Below, one piece after another: positions 11,864 through 22,700 of a stretch of 49,944 bases of DNA. The DNA lies in the IMG/VR virus record IMGVR_UViG_3300031705_000008, positions 1-49,944 of that record, one strand, 5' to 3'. Position 1 is the first letter of the stretch. Every line of letters starts with the position of its first letter. The notes below the pieces were generated by a model, which saw only the letters and a list, made by a program, of their open reading frames with translations, was not told the origin of the DNA and made no database searches. The stretch is from a virus. Both the position numbers and the translations under genes were made by a program.

Positions 11864-14031
11864 TGAAGAATTTCCCTAGTCAATTAATAGCTGATTCCAA
11901 GAAGGACGAGAAGTGGTGCGAGCAGATGCTTGACGCTATGATTTATAATTCTGAACAGTCAGGTGACACGATTACTAAAGACGTAAGGAATTACGAAATC
12001 TATAATGGGCAGTTTAACCGAGAAGATTATAAATATCTAACAGAGCAATATGGTGCAAGTTACCCAGCTAGGTTAGTTAATTATCCTATCGTTCAGCCTA
12101 AGATAGATTTACTATTAGGTGAGGATCTTCACAGACCTCTTGATACTAAGGTAGTTACGATTAATCAGGAAGCTATTAACAGAAAGGAAGACCATAAAGT
12201 TACTATGGTTATGAATAAGTTAATGGAAGAGGTTCGTGCTCAAATGAAAGAGCAGGGAATGGAGGTTAATGCTGAAGGGCAGGATATTCCAGTACCAGAA
12301 GATATAGATACTTTCATGCGTTATAATTACAGAGAATCCATTGAGGAAGCTGTACAGGACGGGCTAGAGTTTCTAACTAATCGTTATAAAATAAAAAACA
12401 AATTCAAAGAAGGATTCAGGGATTTACTTATCACAGGTAAGGAAGCTTATAGAATAGAAATTAAAGATGGTGATCCTCAAGCACGACGTGTAGATCCTAG
12501 GTCTTTAGGTTATGACTTGTCTGGTGAAACAGATGACTTAGGTGAGGCTAACTGGATTACAGAAGAGCGTTGGTTATCTCCTAGTGATGTAGTCGATGAA
12601 TTCGGAGATCAACTTACCGATAAAGATATTAAACTAATAGAATCCCTATCCCAGCAAGCTGGTGGTGGAGATGTTGATGGTGCTAATAAATCTTGGCTAA
12701 GTAAAGGTGCTTCAGGAGATTTAAGGGTTAAGGTTGTTCACGGAGAATGGAGATCACTTAGAAAGATACAATACAAGTTAAGTAATAATAAGCACGATAG
12801 TGATAAGCCATTTAGAAAGATGGTTTCTGATAAATACAAGAAACGCAAAGGCGAGAAGGTTCGTAAGGTAGTGGTAGACGATATATGGCAGGCAACTAAG
12901 ATTGCAGGAACCATGATTGTTAACGCTCAGAGAGTTCCTAATCAAATACGAGCACTGGATGATCCTAGTGCTGCGAACTTAAGTTATGTTGGGGTTGTAA
13001 GAAACCACACGACGGGGGTATCTATCTCTATGGTAGACTTACTTAAGAATGTACAGATGCTTTACAATATTGTAATGTATCATATAGAATTATCTATGGC
13101 TCGTGCTGGTGGTAAGGCTGTAGTCTACGATGTAGCTCAGATGCCTGCCAATTTAGGTATGAACATGCAGGATGTAATGTATCACATCAAGAATGATGGT
13201 ATAATCCCTATAAATTCTAAGGATGAGGGTATGCAAGCGCAAACCTTTAATCAATTCCAGCAAATTGACTTTACATTATCCAGCTCAGTGCAGCAACTAA
13301 TAAACCTAAAGGTTATGTTAGAGGATATGGCTGGTCAAGTATCTGGTGTTACTAAACAACGAGAAGGTCAGGTTGAGCAGTACGAACAAGTAGGTAACGC
13401 TAAGCGAGCTGTTGTACAGTCAGCTACAGTTACTAGATCTTGGTTCTGGTCTCACGATATGGTTAAGCAAGATGTATTAATGCGTTGCGCTAACCTAATG
13501 AAGATTGCTTGGAGTGAAGGAAAGAAGACGGCTACGGTATTCGGTGACGGAACGTACAAGTTTATCTCCATCCTGCCAGATGTATCCCTTAATGACTACG
13601 GCGTATTCTTAGGTGATGGTGGTAAAGACGAAGAAATGAAAGCAGCTGTTGCTCAGTTAGCTCAGTCAGCGTTGCAGTCTGGTCAAATAGATATGCTAGA
13701 TGTTATTAGAATATTTAAGTCAGATACCTTAACGGAATCAGAGCATATACTAGAAAGAGGATTAGAGGCTGCTAAAGAAATGCAAGCTCAACAACAAGAG
13801 GCTGCTGGTCAACAAGCTCAAGCAGAAGCAGAAGCTAAAGCTCAAGAACAACAGATTGAAGTTGAGATGAATAAGCTAGATAATGATACTAGAATTAAGG
13901 TAGCAGAAATCCAGTACCAATCCAAGCTCGATACAGCTGAAATACTATCCGATGATTCCTACGGAAACAAGCGAGCAGACGCAGCGCTTAATCAGCTGGA
14001 AGGACAACTGAAAGGACAGATTAGAAATTAA
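11863..14031 (+). CDS. Portal protein
   Basis: A 722-residue protein directly after the large terminase. The N terminus has the portal-like NGQFNREDYKYLTEQYGASY and VNYPIVQPKIDLLLGEDLHR segments, and the middle has a long helical clip/stem-like region (VDLLKNVQMLYNIVMYHIEL). The C terminus is a Gln/Ala/Glu-rich coiled coil (EMQAQQQEAAGQQAQAEAEA). The protein would form the dodecameric ring through which DNA passes. The identification rests on gene order plus these segments. Its length is typical for podovirus portals with an extended barrel. Confidence 0.82.
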   Translation: MKNFPSQLIADSKKDEKWCEQMLDAMIYNSEQSGDTITKDVRNYEIYNGQFNREDYKYLTEQYGASYPARLVNYPIVQPKIDLLLGEDLHRPLDTKVVTINQEAINRKEDHKVTMVMNKLMEEVRAQMKEQGMEVNAEGQDIPVPEDIDTFMRYNYRESIEEAVQDGLEFLTNRYKIKNKFKEGFRDLLITGKEAYRIEIKDGDPQARRVDPRSLGYDLSGETDDLGEANWITEERWLSPSDVVDEFGDQLTDKDIKLIESLSQQAGGGDVDGANKSWLSKGASGDLRVKVVHGEWRSLRKIQYKLSNNKHDSDKPFRKMVSDKYKKRKGEKVRKVVVDDIWQATKIAGTMIVNAQRVPNQIRALDDPSAANLSYVGVVRNHTTGVSISMVDLLKNVQMLYNIVMYHIELSMARAGGKAVVYDVAQMPANLGMNMQDVMYHIKNDGIIPINSKDEGMQAQTFNQFQQIDFTLSSSVQQLINLKVMLEDMAGQVSGVTKQREGQVEQYEQVGNAKRAVVQSATVTRSWFWSHDMVKQDVLMRCANLMKIAWSEGKKTATVFGDGTYKFISILPDVSLNDYGVFLGDGGKDEEMKAAVAQLAQSALQSGQIDMLDVIRIFKSDTLTESEHILERGLEAAKEMQAQQQEAAGQQAQAEAEAKAQEQQIEVEMNKLDNDTRIKVAEIQYQSKLDTAEILSDDSYGNKRADAALNQLEGQLKGQIRN

Positions 14032-14069
14032 ACAAGGCATTGTAAGTAAAAAATGCTTAATATTGCAAA

Positions 14070-15068
14070 ATGGAAGAGACGATGGAACAAAAAGAGACAT
14101 TAAGCGAGGAGGTTAGAGAATTTAATCCCGACGCTTTCGCAGGACTTGATAAACTGGTGGATTCGGTAGGACAATCAGAGGAGGCTTCTCCGTTGGTTGA
14201 AAACGAAGAGCCTGAAGTTTTAACAAATGAAACTGAAGAGGAAGATAATTCTGATTTTGATTGGGGAGCTGATGATACTCAAGACGAAGAGGAAGAGCCT
14301 GCAAGTGAAGAACCCGAAGACACTGACGATTGGGATGCTAAGGAAACTGTAACAGAAGATGAAGGCGAAGAGCCTAAGCCTGAAGGAGTTGACTGGGATT
14401 CGGTGGCAAGTGAGCTAGGACTGGAAGGGTCTTCTAAGGATGATATAATAAAAGCCTTAAACTCTAAACGAGAGCCAGAGGTGAAGAATGACACTACGGG
14501 TAAGTACGAGGGATTCCTTAAACTTTCAGATCGTGAGCTATTAGCTGCCGACATGAAGGCTACTGGAATGGATGAGTACGATGTAGATGACTCGTTAGAT
14601 AGAATGGAAGATTCTGGAATGCTCAAGCATGAAGCTCTTAAGATTAGAAAGCAATTAAAAAATGCTATCCGAACTGAGACTACAGCAGCTAGAGAAAAGA
14701 AAGAATCTGAAGCTAAAGGTAAGACAGAAAGCCAAGAGACTGCAAGGAAAGATTTGCAGAACGAACTTAAAGGCTTTAAGAATTACTTAGGTGGAAAAGT
14801 AACGGTAGAACAAAGAAAAGATCTGTATAAGTATATTACGACTGGCGATTTCAATGAGGACATATATAAGTCTCATGCCAATGTTGCGGAGGCAGCGTTC
14901 TTGTGGAAAAACAGAAGTCAAATACAGAATATGTTGAAGTCGCAAGGCTTTGAAGATGGTAAAGGTAGTGTCTTAGACAACCTTTCGAATCGAGGCGGTA
15001 GAGGAAACAGTAAGCCTAAATATAAGGCAGGATCTGGTTTTGATGCAGCAGCATTTATGGGAGATTAA
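14070..15068 (+). CDS. Acidic scaffold-like protein
   Basis: A 332-residue protein between portal and capsid genes. The N-terminal 120 residues are very acidic (NSDFDWGADDTQDEEEEPAS) and disordered-looking; the C-terminal half is helical and mixed-charge (RKQLKNAIRTETTAAREKKE), ending in a short Phe/Ala tail (GSGFDAAAFMGD). Composition and position are those of a capsid scaffolding protein that assembles with and then leaves the prohead. No protease signature is seen. A weak hairpin (TAACAT/ATGTTA, 15072-15088) follows the stop. Confidence 0.7.
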   Translation: MEETMEQKETLSEEVREFNPDAFAGLDKLVDSVGQSEEASPLVENEEPEVLTNETEEEDNSDFDWGADDTQDEEEEPASEEPEDTDDWDAKETVTEDEGEEPKPEGVDWDSVASELGLEGSSKDDIIKALNSKREPEVKNDTTGKYEGFLKLSDRELLAADMKATGMDEYDVDDSLDRMEDSGMLKHEALKIRKQLKNAIRTETTAAREKKESEAKGKTESQETARKDLQNELKGFKNYLGGKVTVEQRKDLYKYITTGDFNEDIYKSHANVAEAAFLWKNRSQIQNMLKSQGFEDGKGSVLDNLSNRGGRGNSKPKYKAGSGFDAAAFMGD

Positions 15069-15160
15069 TTTTAACATCGTCAATGTTACGTATTAAAATG
15101 AATAGAAACGTAAGTGCAATTTTTAAATTATTTTTTAATATTTCTAAATTGTAAAAAGAA

Positions 15161-16633
15161 ATGAAAACAAAAACTGGAACGTTTGGGGTCGATACCCAAA
15201 ACTCAAGCTCGTTGGTAGCTAATCTATTAAAGCACCCTGAAATTGGAGCTACTTTAATTGAACAATACCCTCGTTACGCATTAACGTACCTATTAGAAAA
15301 AACAGGTCGTCATGCTAACTTAAAAATTGCTGGTGACAATTCTTTCGAATGGAAAGTATTAGGTCGCTCAAATCAATCTGTAGCGTTAGCTTCTGGTCAG
15401 ACTACTATTACAGCCACAGATGCTGGTACTGCATTAGTGGTTGCTGTTGGTATGGCTGACACATTCCTTGCATTGAACGATGTAGTTATGGATGCTGGTG
15501 GATTTGTTGCTCAAGTAACGGCTGTAGCTGGAACTGTTCTTAACAACCGTCCTACTGCAACATCTACTGTAAATGGTAGTGCTACTGGTTACAGTTACAC
15601 TCTATCTTTTGCTGATGGTGCGTTTGGAACTGCTGCTGCTGGTGCTTTTGGTAAAATTGGTTCTGCATTTGGTGAGGGTTCTTTAGGTTCTGCTGTATCT
15701 GAATACAGTGCATACCCTGATACTCATAAAAACTGGTTAACAATCAATAGAAGTAAGTTATCTATCAATGGTGCTGCTTTAACTGATGTAACTTGGATTG
15801 AAAACAACGGATCTAAACTGTGGTACTTTACTGCTGAGAAATTGTTTACAGATGAGTTCATGTACCAATTAGAGCTACAAAGATGGTTTGGTAGAGCTAG
15901 TATCGTAGATCCTTTAACGGCTGATGGCTTTGTTGGTGAAACTGGTACTGTTGTAAATGGTAACTTAATGGGTGACGGAATCCTTGCTCAAATCGAAGAT
16001 GCAAACGGTGGAACTTATGATCCACAATTAGGTCTTACTGAAGACGTTCTTGCTCGATTTATTGCTGAACTTTCTCGTAACGCTAAATCTCCTGAAGGAA
16101 ACGAATGGGTTGTATTTACTGGTACTGAAGGTAGATACCAATTCCATAGAGCTATGAAGGATATTTCTGTAGGTGGAACTGACGCTACTGGCGGTTCTAT
16201 GCAATCTATGAAAACTGGATCTGACGTATCTTTAGGTGTTAATTACACTTCGTACAATGTTTTGGGTAACAAAATGACTGTTGCTTATTGCCCTGTATTT
16301 GATGATGCTAATGTTCATGGTAGTGCTGCTTCTTATGATGGAACGGTTAAATCTTCTGGTGCTTTAGATGGAACTATGTCTGGTAAAATGGTATTCTTAG
16401 ACTTCTCGTCTGTGGATGGCGTACCAAACGTACAACTAGTTGCTAAAGGTGCTGAAGGAGTTAATCGTAATTACATCAAGAAGTATATTCCTGGTATGGT
16501 TAATCCTTATGATCAAAAGTCAATGATGGCTGCTAACGGTGACGACTCATTCACATGTCAAATCATGTCTGAATCTGGAGTTATTGTTCGTAATCCTTTA
16601 TCGTGCGGTATTTTATCTGCTGTTCACGCATAA
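15161..16633 (+). CDS. Major capsid protein
   Basis: A 490-residue protein forming the head shell. The N terminus (LIEQYPRYALTYLLEKTGRH, then GDNSFEWKVLGRSN) matches the start of capsid proteins of Bacteroidota podoviruses. The protein is Gly/Ala/Thr-rich with long beta regions, as expected for an HK97-type fold; the last third carries MVNPYDQKSMMAANGDDSFT. Codon use is more uniform than in neighbouring genes, as in highly expressed genes. A 92-base AT-rich leader precedes it and a strong UUCG terminator follows, so it may be transcribed at a higher level than its neighbours. Confidence 0.85.
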   Translation: MKTKTGTFGVDTQNSSSLVANLLKHPEIGATLIEQYPRYALTYLLEKTGRHANLKIAGDNSFEWKVLGRSNQSVALASGQTTITATDAGTALVVAVGMADTFLALNDVVMDAGGFVAQVTAVAGTVLNNRPTATSTVNGSATGYSYTLSFADGAFGTAAAGAFGKIGSAFGEGSLGSAVSEYSAYPDTHKNWLTINRSKLSINGAALTDVTWIENNGSKLWYFTAEKLFTDEFMYQLELQRWFGRASIVDPLTADGFVGETGTVVNGNLMGDGILAQIEDANGGTYDPQLGLTEDVLARFIAELSRNAKSPEGNEWVVFTGTEGRYQFHRAMKDISVGGTDATGGSMQSMKTGSDVSLGVNYTSYNVLGNKMTVAYCPVFDDANVHGSAASYDGTVKSSGALDGTMSGKMVFLDFSSVDGVPNVQLVAKGAEGVNRNYIKKYIPGMVNPYDQKSMMAANGDDSFTCQIMSESGVIVRNPLSCGILSAVHA

Positions 16634-16651
16634 ACGATTCAATACTAAACT

Positions 16652-16678
16652 GAGTGAGGCTTCGGCCTCATTCTTTTA
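16652..16678 (+). terminator. Intrinsic terminator after the capsid gene
   Basis: GAGTGAGGC (16652-16660) pairs with GCCTCATTC (16665-16673) across nine base pairs (one G.T), with a C(TTCG)G tetraloop and a TTTT tail. This is the clearest terminator in the window and would end or dampen transcripts just after the capsid gene. Confidence 0.8.
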
Positions 16679-16710
16679 GAACGCAAACATCAATTTAAAA
16701 GAGAGAGAAA

Positions 16711-17370
16711 ATGAAACATCCAATTATTGTACGGGTAAGAAACCCTAAACGATTTGCCTACTTGAGCTTGGGGAGTTCTTATAAAGATCCAGCAGACAAG
16801 GGTAGAAGAAAAGTATTGAAAGATATTAACGGAGACGTTCAAGAGTTTACATTAAGAAGTAGTGCTATTGTATTTGACGTCTCTGATGACTACGATAAAG
16901 CTGTTCATGACTGGTTGAAAGGTTATCCAGGTATTCTGAATAAATTAATATTTGAAGATACTATAGCCAAAGAAGTTATCAGTACAGAGAATATGATTAA
17001 GTCAGCAGACGCTATTCAATTAGCTGTGCAAATGACCGACAAGGATGTCTTAGATTTTTGTAAACTTACAGGTATTAGAACTAAAGACAATTCTATTGAA
17101 TTCGTTAAGGCTCAGGTAATTAAAATGGCTAACGATAGTCCTTCTAAATTCTCTTCTATTATTAATGACAGAGATAAGGATTATAGAGTATTCATAGAGA
17201 CTGCTATTGAAGAAAAAAAGATTAACTTCGTCAATGGAACTTACAAGTATAATGCTGAGACTATTGGGCTTACTGAAGACCAAGTTATAGTATGGCTTAA
17301 AGATAATAAAGACATTCACGCTCTGTTGAGAAAGGAAATGTCTGGAACTAAAACGAAAGCTAAGAAGTAA
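16711..17370 (+). CDS. Head-associated hypothetical protein (219 aa)
   Basis: Starts MKHPIIVRVRNPKRFAYLSL and contains the FTLRSSAIVFDVSDDYDKAV segment. The C terminus is lysine-rich (MSGTKTKAKK). It lies immediately behind the capsid gene and overlaps the first connector gene by one base (TAATG). A capsid-decorating or head-completion role fits the position. No sequence feature proves it, and I do not recognise a named family with certainty. Confidence 0.6.
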   Translation: MKHPIIVRVRNPKRFAYLSLGSSYKDPADKGRRKVLKDINGDVQEFTLRSSAIVFDVSDDYDKAVHDWLKGYPGILNKLIFEDTIAKEVISTENMIKSADAIQLAVQMTDKDVLDFCKLTGIRTKDNSIEFVKAQVIKMANDSPSKFSSIINDRDKDYRVFIETAIEEKKINFVNGTYKYNAETIGLTEDQVIVWLKDNKDIHALLRKEMSGTKTKAKK

Positions 17371-18005
17371 TGACATACGCACAGGCGCAGATACACATAG
17401 ATAACTTGCTGGATAAAGCAGGTACAGCATACTTCACTTCGGCAGAGAAAAATCAATTTATTGATCTAGCCGTAATGGAGTACACTAAAGGGTTAGTAAA
17501 CACCTTAGAGTCTGATGCTCAGTCTATGGAAAAGATAGCTCCGCTAGTTGTTAAGTCACAAGCTTTAGTTCAGTCTTCTGGAGTAATCACATTACCTGTA
17601 GCCACTGCAGCTGCTACACCTGTACCAGAGTTATTTCCTGTATATCACATACTAAGAGCTTATACAGCTACTGGTGGTTACAGCATAAACATAATGGGTT
17701 ACGGAGAGTACGCATCGGCTAAGAATGATCCCTTCCATAAGGCGGACTCTAAAAATCCAATAGGACTACTAAGAGGTTCATACCTTGATGTAATCGGAAA
17801 CACAGAGAATGTGTATATAGAATACGTTAAGGTTCCTGTATTATCAGATGAAGGTACAATTACTGGTAGCACTCAATTCTTAGGTGGATACGAATTAAAC
17901 TCTTCAGAAGAGATAGTAAATATTGCAGTACGAAAGATGATGTTATCGTTGGAAGATCCAAGGTATCAGCTACAGATGAATGAGCTGAGCGCTGAAAAGC
18001 GTTGA
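17370..18005 (+). CDS. Connector/ring-type structural protein (211 aa)
   Basis: The N-terminal AYFTSAEKNQFIDLAVMEYT, the middle ELFPVYHILRAYTATGGYSI, the KNDPFHKADSKNPIGLLRGS segment and the C-terminal ELNSSEEIVNIAVRKMMLSL follow the pattern of small neck proteins found behind the capsid gene in crAss-like phages. Such proteins form rings between portal and tail. A hairpin terminator follows its stop. The family assignment is from pattern memory; a structure comparison would be decisive. Confidence 0.6.
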   Translation: MTYAQAQIHIDNLLDKAGTAYFTSAEKNQFIDLAVMEYTKGLVNTLESDAQSMEKIAPLVVKSQALVQSSGVITLPVATAAATPVPELFPVYHILRAYTATGGYSINIMGYGEYASAKNDPFHKADSKNPIGLLRGSYLDVIGNTENVYIEYVKVPVLSDEGTITGSTQFLGGYELNSSEEIVNIAVRKMMLSLEDPRYQLQMNELSAEKR

Positions 18006-18030
18006 TGACTCTCTTTTCCCTGCGTTAGAA

Positions 18031-18067
18031 TGGGTAGTAGAACATAGGTTTTGCTACCCACTCTTTT
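18031..18067 (+). terminator. Hairpin terminator in the connector region
   Basis: TGGGTAG (18031-18037) pairs with CTACCCA (18054-18060) around a 16-base loop, followed by CTCTTTT. The long loop makes it weaker than the capsid terminator; partial termination is likely. Confidence 0.55.
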
Positions 18068-18079
18068 AAAACATACGAT

Positions 18080-18709
18080 ATGACTTTAAATGAAATAGTT
18101 TATAACATTAAGAATCTTGCTGAGGGTGGTTATTCTACTGACGACAGTAAGTTAGACGTACGTCAAATAAAGGCGTGGGTTAATTATCATAGACTAAATA
18201 TACTTGAAGCATATACGAATAACGGAAAGAGCATTCCTCAAGGAGCTACTCAGAGTCTAGGTACGTTTTCAGTACCAGATGAAGGATCGTCTCTTAAACT
18301 ACCTAAAATAGCATCCTACGGGGATACTAGAGGTATTACAAGCATCACTTCTGTTGATGGTAACATGATTTTCGCTAGAACAACTCAAGATAAGATAGCA
18401 TTCCAAGAGGAGAGTAGATTCACTTCTGCCATGCCTAAGTTTTACTTAGAGGAAGGTATAAGGTTGTTTTTTACTGGACCTGGTGGTGGCGAGCAGGTCA
18501 AGATTATTGGAGTGCTAGAAGATCCAACTTCGGCTTCTGGCTGGGGAGGAGATGACTCAGAGTATCCATTACCATCACAATTAGTAGGTCCACTAATCGA
18601 GGCTGTAGCTAAGGTTGAGTTAAACTTAACAGTTAAGACTATTGGGGATGTAGTAAATAATGACATGGAGGGAGATAGAGAGGTTCAATCTCAACCACAA
18701 GGCAAGTAA
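18080..18709 (+). CDS. Second connector/ring-type structural protein (209 aa)
   Basis: Starts MTLNEIVYNIKNLAEGGYST and DVRQIKAWVNYHRLNILEAY, the pattern of a neck protein common to crAss-like phages (short N-terminal helices, then a beta domain with repeated Gly). The end (EAVAKVELNLTVKTIGDVVN) is helical. Its TAA overlaps the ATG of the IHF-like gene, so the two are coupled. It would contribute to the portal-tail connector; the exact ring is not determinable here. Confidence 0.6.
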   Translation: MTLNEIVYNIKNLAEGGYSTDDSKLDVRQIKAWVNYHRLNILEAYTNNGKSIPQGATQSLGTFSVPDEGSSLKLPKIASYGDTRGITSITSVDGNMIFARTTQDKIAFQEESRFTSAMPKFYLEEGIRLFFTGPGGGEQVKIIGVLEDPTSASGWGGDDSEYPLPSQLVGPLIEAVAKVELNLTVKTIGDVVNNDMEGDREVQSQPQGK

Positions 18710-19125
18710 TGTCGTACATAACATATAAAGATATTTACAAAAAAATATCGAGAAGAGTAAGGGTAGGTGCGTCTGGTAGAAAGAAGACGAAAGCTATACC
18801 TTACTCTTTGTACTTTAAAGTAGTTACTAAGTTTTTTGAAATCCTAGTTAGGGATTTGATAGTAAGAAAACAGAATATTTCCCTACCTTTGGGTTTAGGA
18901 ATTCTGTCGGTGGAGAAGAAAGAGCACAGGAGAGCCTTCCATATACGGAAGGACGTGAAGGAGTCTAAGCTACAGGGAAAACCTGTTAGGTATAAGGTTC
19001 CAATTCTTAATGATTATTACCACAAGATTAAGTGGACTAAACGAAATAAGGATCTGTTCAAAGCTAAACTTTACCCAGCTAAAAAGGTTAGAGAACTATT
19101 AAAAAATACATATAATGCAAGTTAG
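18709..19125 (+). CDS. IHF-like small basic structural-module protein (138 aa)
   Basis: A very basic protein (SRRVRVGASGRKKTKAIPYS near the start). The helix VVTKFFEILVRDLIVRKQNI followed by SLPLGLGILSVEKKEHRR resembles the HU/IHF-type arm region, and the end has a YHKIKWTKRNKDLFKAKLYP segment. In crAss-like phages a comparable protein beside the ring genes has been labelled an IHF-like subunit. Whether it binds DNA or is structural is unknown. It overlaps the next gene by 11 bases. Confidence 0.55.
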   Translation: MSYITYKDIYKKISRRVRVGASGRKKTKAIPYSLYFKVVTKFFEILVRDLIVRKQNISLPLGLGILSVEKKEHRRAFHIRKDVKESKLQGKPVRYKVPILNDYYHKIKWTKRNKDLFKAKLYPAKKVRELLKNTYNAS

Positions 19126-19714
19126 TGTTAAAAGAGTAATCGGAAATGTAGCCAGAAACCTAGGATTAAATAATCCATCTGAGCATATAGAATCATTTAT
19201 AGAATGGGCTTTTGAAGCTGAAGAGAAGATAGGTAGTTTTACCACGTTCGTGGATAAAGAAATTGATCTTGTTGTCTCGGCGAATAAAGCCTTACTGCCT
19301 TCAGATCTTATAACCTTAATTGACGTTAAGGGTAATACACTAATGGAGCCTACTCAAAAAACATTCAAGAGTGATGCTTCTGGTGATAAGTACTGGATAG
19401 TAGGTAGTTACATTCACTTCGCTAGTGTTGCTAATGGAAATGTTTCGATAGCATACAAAGGTCTTACTGTGGATTCGGACGGGTTTCCTACAATCAAACA
19501 AGGACACGAAGATGCTGTTGCTCAGTACATTATGTGGAGATTCAAATCAATAGAATACTATAACGGAAAAATAGCTAGATACATCGTTCAGGATTTAGAG
19601 AAGCGATGGTACTGGCTGTGCGGTCAAGCGAGAGGTAACGATAACTTACCTTCTGAGGCTGAGATGCGTAACATAGCAAAATACTGGAATACATTAATAT
19701 CTGAAAGAGAATAG
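19115..19714 (+). CDS. Third connector/tail-tube-type protein (199 aa)
   Basis: The order of segments fits short-tailed phage tube/adaptor proteins: an N-terminal helix with ESFIEWAFEAEEKIGSFTTF, a strand NKALLPSDLITLIDVKGNTL, then GNVSIAYKGLTVDSDGFPTI and AVAQYIMWRFKSIEYYNGKI. The DSDGFPTI segment is characteristic of the family in related phages, as I recall it. It starts inside the preceding gene and ends two bases before the muzzle-like gene. Confidence 0.6.
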   Translation: MQVSVKRVIGNVARNLGLNNPSEHIESFIEWAFEAEEKIGSFTTFVDKEIDLVVSANKALLPSDLITLIDVKGNTLMEPTQKTFKSDASGDKYWIVGSYIHFASVANGNVSIAYKGLTVDSDGFPTIKQGHEDAVAQYIMWRFKSIEYYNGKIARYIVQDLEKRWYWLCGQARGNDNLPSEAEMRNIAKYWNTLISERE

Positions 19715-19716
19715 TT

Positions 19717-22700
19717 ATGGCTGAAAATTCTAAACCAAACACATTTAGTGAAGGTATGGTAACGGATTTAGACCCAGGATACCAAACTAAGCAATCATAT
19801 TTTGAAGGGATTAACATTAGGGTTGTTACTAATGGAGATAAGTCCTTCTCTCTGGAGAACGTGCAAGGACCTAAACGTGTAACTGTATTGAATACGTTAA
19901 GGTTTGGAACGTTGGGAAGTACATATGAGTCGGGGGGGGATAGGTATGTAATTCACGGAGCTGTTATCGTTGATGATTATATGATAACCATTGAAGCTAC
20001 CTTAACTTCGACTAGTAAGGCGTGGAAAATAAATAAGTACCTATTATCTGCTCCAGAATTTGTGGCTTATAATTTATGGACAGGACTTGGGTTGTTTAGT
20101 GATGACGCAGGAGAGTTGGATATGGAGTCTATCGTTGAAACCGAAACTATACATCGTATATATGCCACAGATGGATTAACGTCATTAAAATCCGTGAACG
20201 TAAGAGATTCACTGATCGGTCTTTCAGTTGTTGACTTTGAAGTGTTCAAGCCTAATATAATGGCTTCAGCATCTATAGTTAGCTTCTCTGACGCTACAGG
20301 GGGGTTGCTTTGTGGGGCTTACAGTTATGTGTATAGATTCTACACTCAAGACCAATCCAATTACACGGAGTGGTCTCCAATGTCTAGAACTATAAATGTT
20401 CCTGTTAATTCGGTTATAGATAATGATAGTTTAACTATAAGGGGTGGTACTGGAGCTGATGTCTCTTCACATACTATAGGAGTTAAAATATCAGGCATAC
20501 CAGTTAATTACACAAACATCGAGATTGCTAGAATACACTTTACTTCCGAAAACGTTAGTAGTATAGCCATAATCGAGAAAGGCGAAGTTCTGAGTTCTGA
20601 ATATGAATTTATTCATAGTGGATTCGAGACGGAAACTATGGTTACTGGAGGTATCGCAAGTACACTCATAAAGAATGACGTATGGAATGTGTGTAAGTCC
20701 TTGGCTAAGGCGGATAATAGGCTTTACGCATCAAACCTAGACGTCCAACAGTTAAGCTCGACATACAAATCCATTGATGATGTGTCTGTTTTATTAGATA
20801 CATTCAAGGTTAAGGCATATAGAGCTCTATGGAATGGGAATGGAGAACATTCAGGCTGGTGGGGGCAAACCGTTCCAGGTCTTAATGAGCACAGACACAA
20901 GACTAGGTATAATTTAGGTAGCCCAGTGGATGATGCTACGACCTACTTTAAGTTTATAAAGTATAACTTCAATACAAGCGAGAATCCTAGATACGTATTG
21001 GGTACTGAAACTCAAGGGTTTACACTTGATGGTAATGACGGATTTAGAATAACATTCCAACACGAGAGCTACCCAGTAGATAGGACTTCCAGTCAAGCTT
21101 CTTCTAGTTTTGGTACAACGGAAAAGGTGGTTACCAACGGTCAGGATAGGCATTACAATGTTCCGTTTAAGGTTACAACTACGGATCCTGAATACTTAGA
21201 CTCCGTGAAGGGGCCTATAAACCCTAAATGGGATCACGAATTTAGGAGCTTCCGTCGTGGCGAATGTTATAGGTTTGGTATTATACTTATCGATCTACAT
21301 GGAGTTGAAAGTTTTGTTCACCATATTGGGGATGTAAAAATGCCTGATGGCAATGATCCTAATAATTATAAATTGGACGCTGACGGAACTGGAGCAATAC
21401 CTAACGGATCAGTCAATTGGGCTCCGTTTAGTATGACTCACGAAGGTAGTTGGGTTGCGCAAAAGACAATTACTGCTCATGCGTTAATTCCTAGGATAGA
21501 TGTTAGATTGCCTGAGTCAGTGAAGAGTATCATTTCTGGATATAGAATAGTAAGAGCTGAATTGAAGCCTGAAGATAAGGTTATGATAACTCAAGGCTTA
21601 GCTAGTGATGTATTGAAGTATGACACTACAAGCACGGATTCTTCGGTTAGTGGTAGACACGGGGTAGGCTGCCTACCTCACACTAGATTATTCATGGAAG
21701 ATGACGGTAATGGAAATATAACTAATATAGCTTCTGGTGCTGCCAGTCAAGTCGCTAATCACCTGTCTAGCGGTAATTCAGGTATGCTGATAGACACTCC
21801 AGATGTAACCATAGGCGGTATGGATTATGAGTTAACTAACGGGTATGAAATGCAGTTAGGCTACTTAATGATGGGTAGAGGTCTGAACGATTATGGTTGG
21901 CATGGGATTGTTATTTACGATGGGTTATCATCTACAGGAGGTGAGTGGGCTGACGGAGTACACTCTCAGCACCATAAATATTCCCCAATAAAACTATACT
22001 CGGATTTTAATGAATACACTCTAAGCGGTTACAACCAAGAATCTGTGTCGGCGCTTTCAGATATAGTGAATGCTTATAATTCTACTCAAGTACATCAAGA
22101 GAAAAATGACACCGCTTATATAAAAACAGTTGTTAGTGGTGAGGTTGTATCTGGATCTAAGACTGGATTTTCTGGTGACTTCGTTAATGCGGCAGCTATT
22201 GATGGAGATGGAACTCCAACACCTATTAGTAGTGTGCATAGCCTAGGATTTTTTGGTAAGGATAAATTAAGAGGTAATGATAAGATTGGCTCAGGAACAA
22301 AACTACTAGTATCAATGGTTGGTAATTGGGTGAATACTGGATCTTTAAAGAGTGCTAGTAGTGGTAACTGGTTAATACCAGGAGAGGATAAGTTCGATGA
22401 GGATTGGAACTTGGTTGGTACTTCTTCGGTTGCTAAGACTGGATATACCAGGGGTAAGTGGATTGTTGATTTAGTAAGGAAAACAAACGATGGAAGTGGG
22501 GGTACCAACTTCGAGCAATACGGAGGTTCAAACGCTGAAGCCCTACAAAATACTAGATACATAGATTGCTCTACATTCACTCCTGTAAGTACATTTGTCA
22601 ACCTCGTATCTACAACTAGTATAACTGGTGGTGATACGTTTTGTGATATATATACCACCCTATCTACATTCAAGGTGGATAGCACTCAGAACGTTCCTTC

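Noticed and set aside
15072-15088. A terminator between scaffold and capsid genes
   Set aside because: The TAACAT/ATGTTA stem has only six mostly A-T pairs and no T-run directly behind it; kept only as a remark in the scaffold entry.
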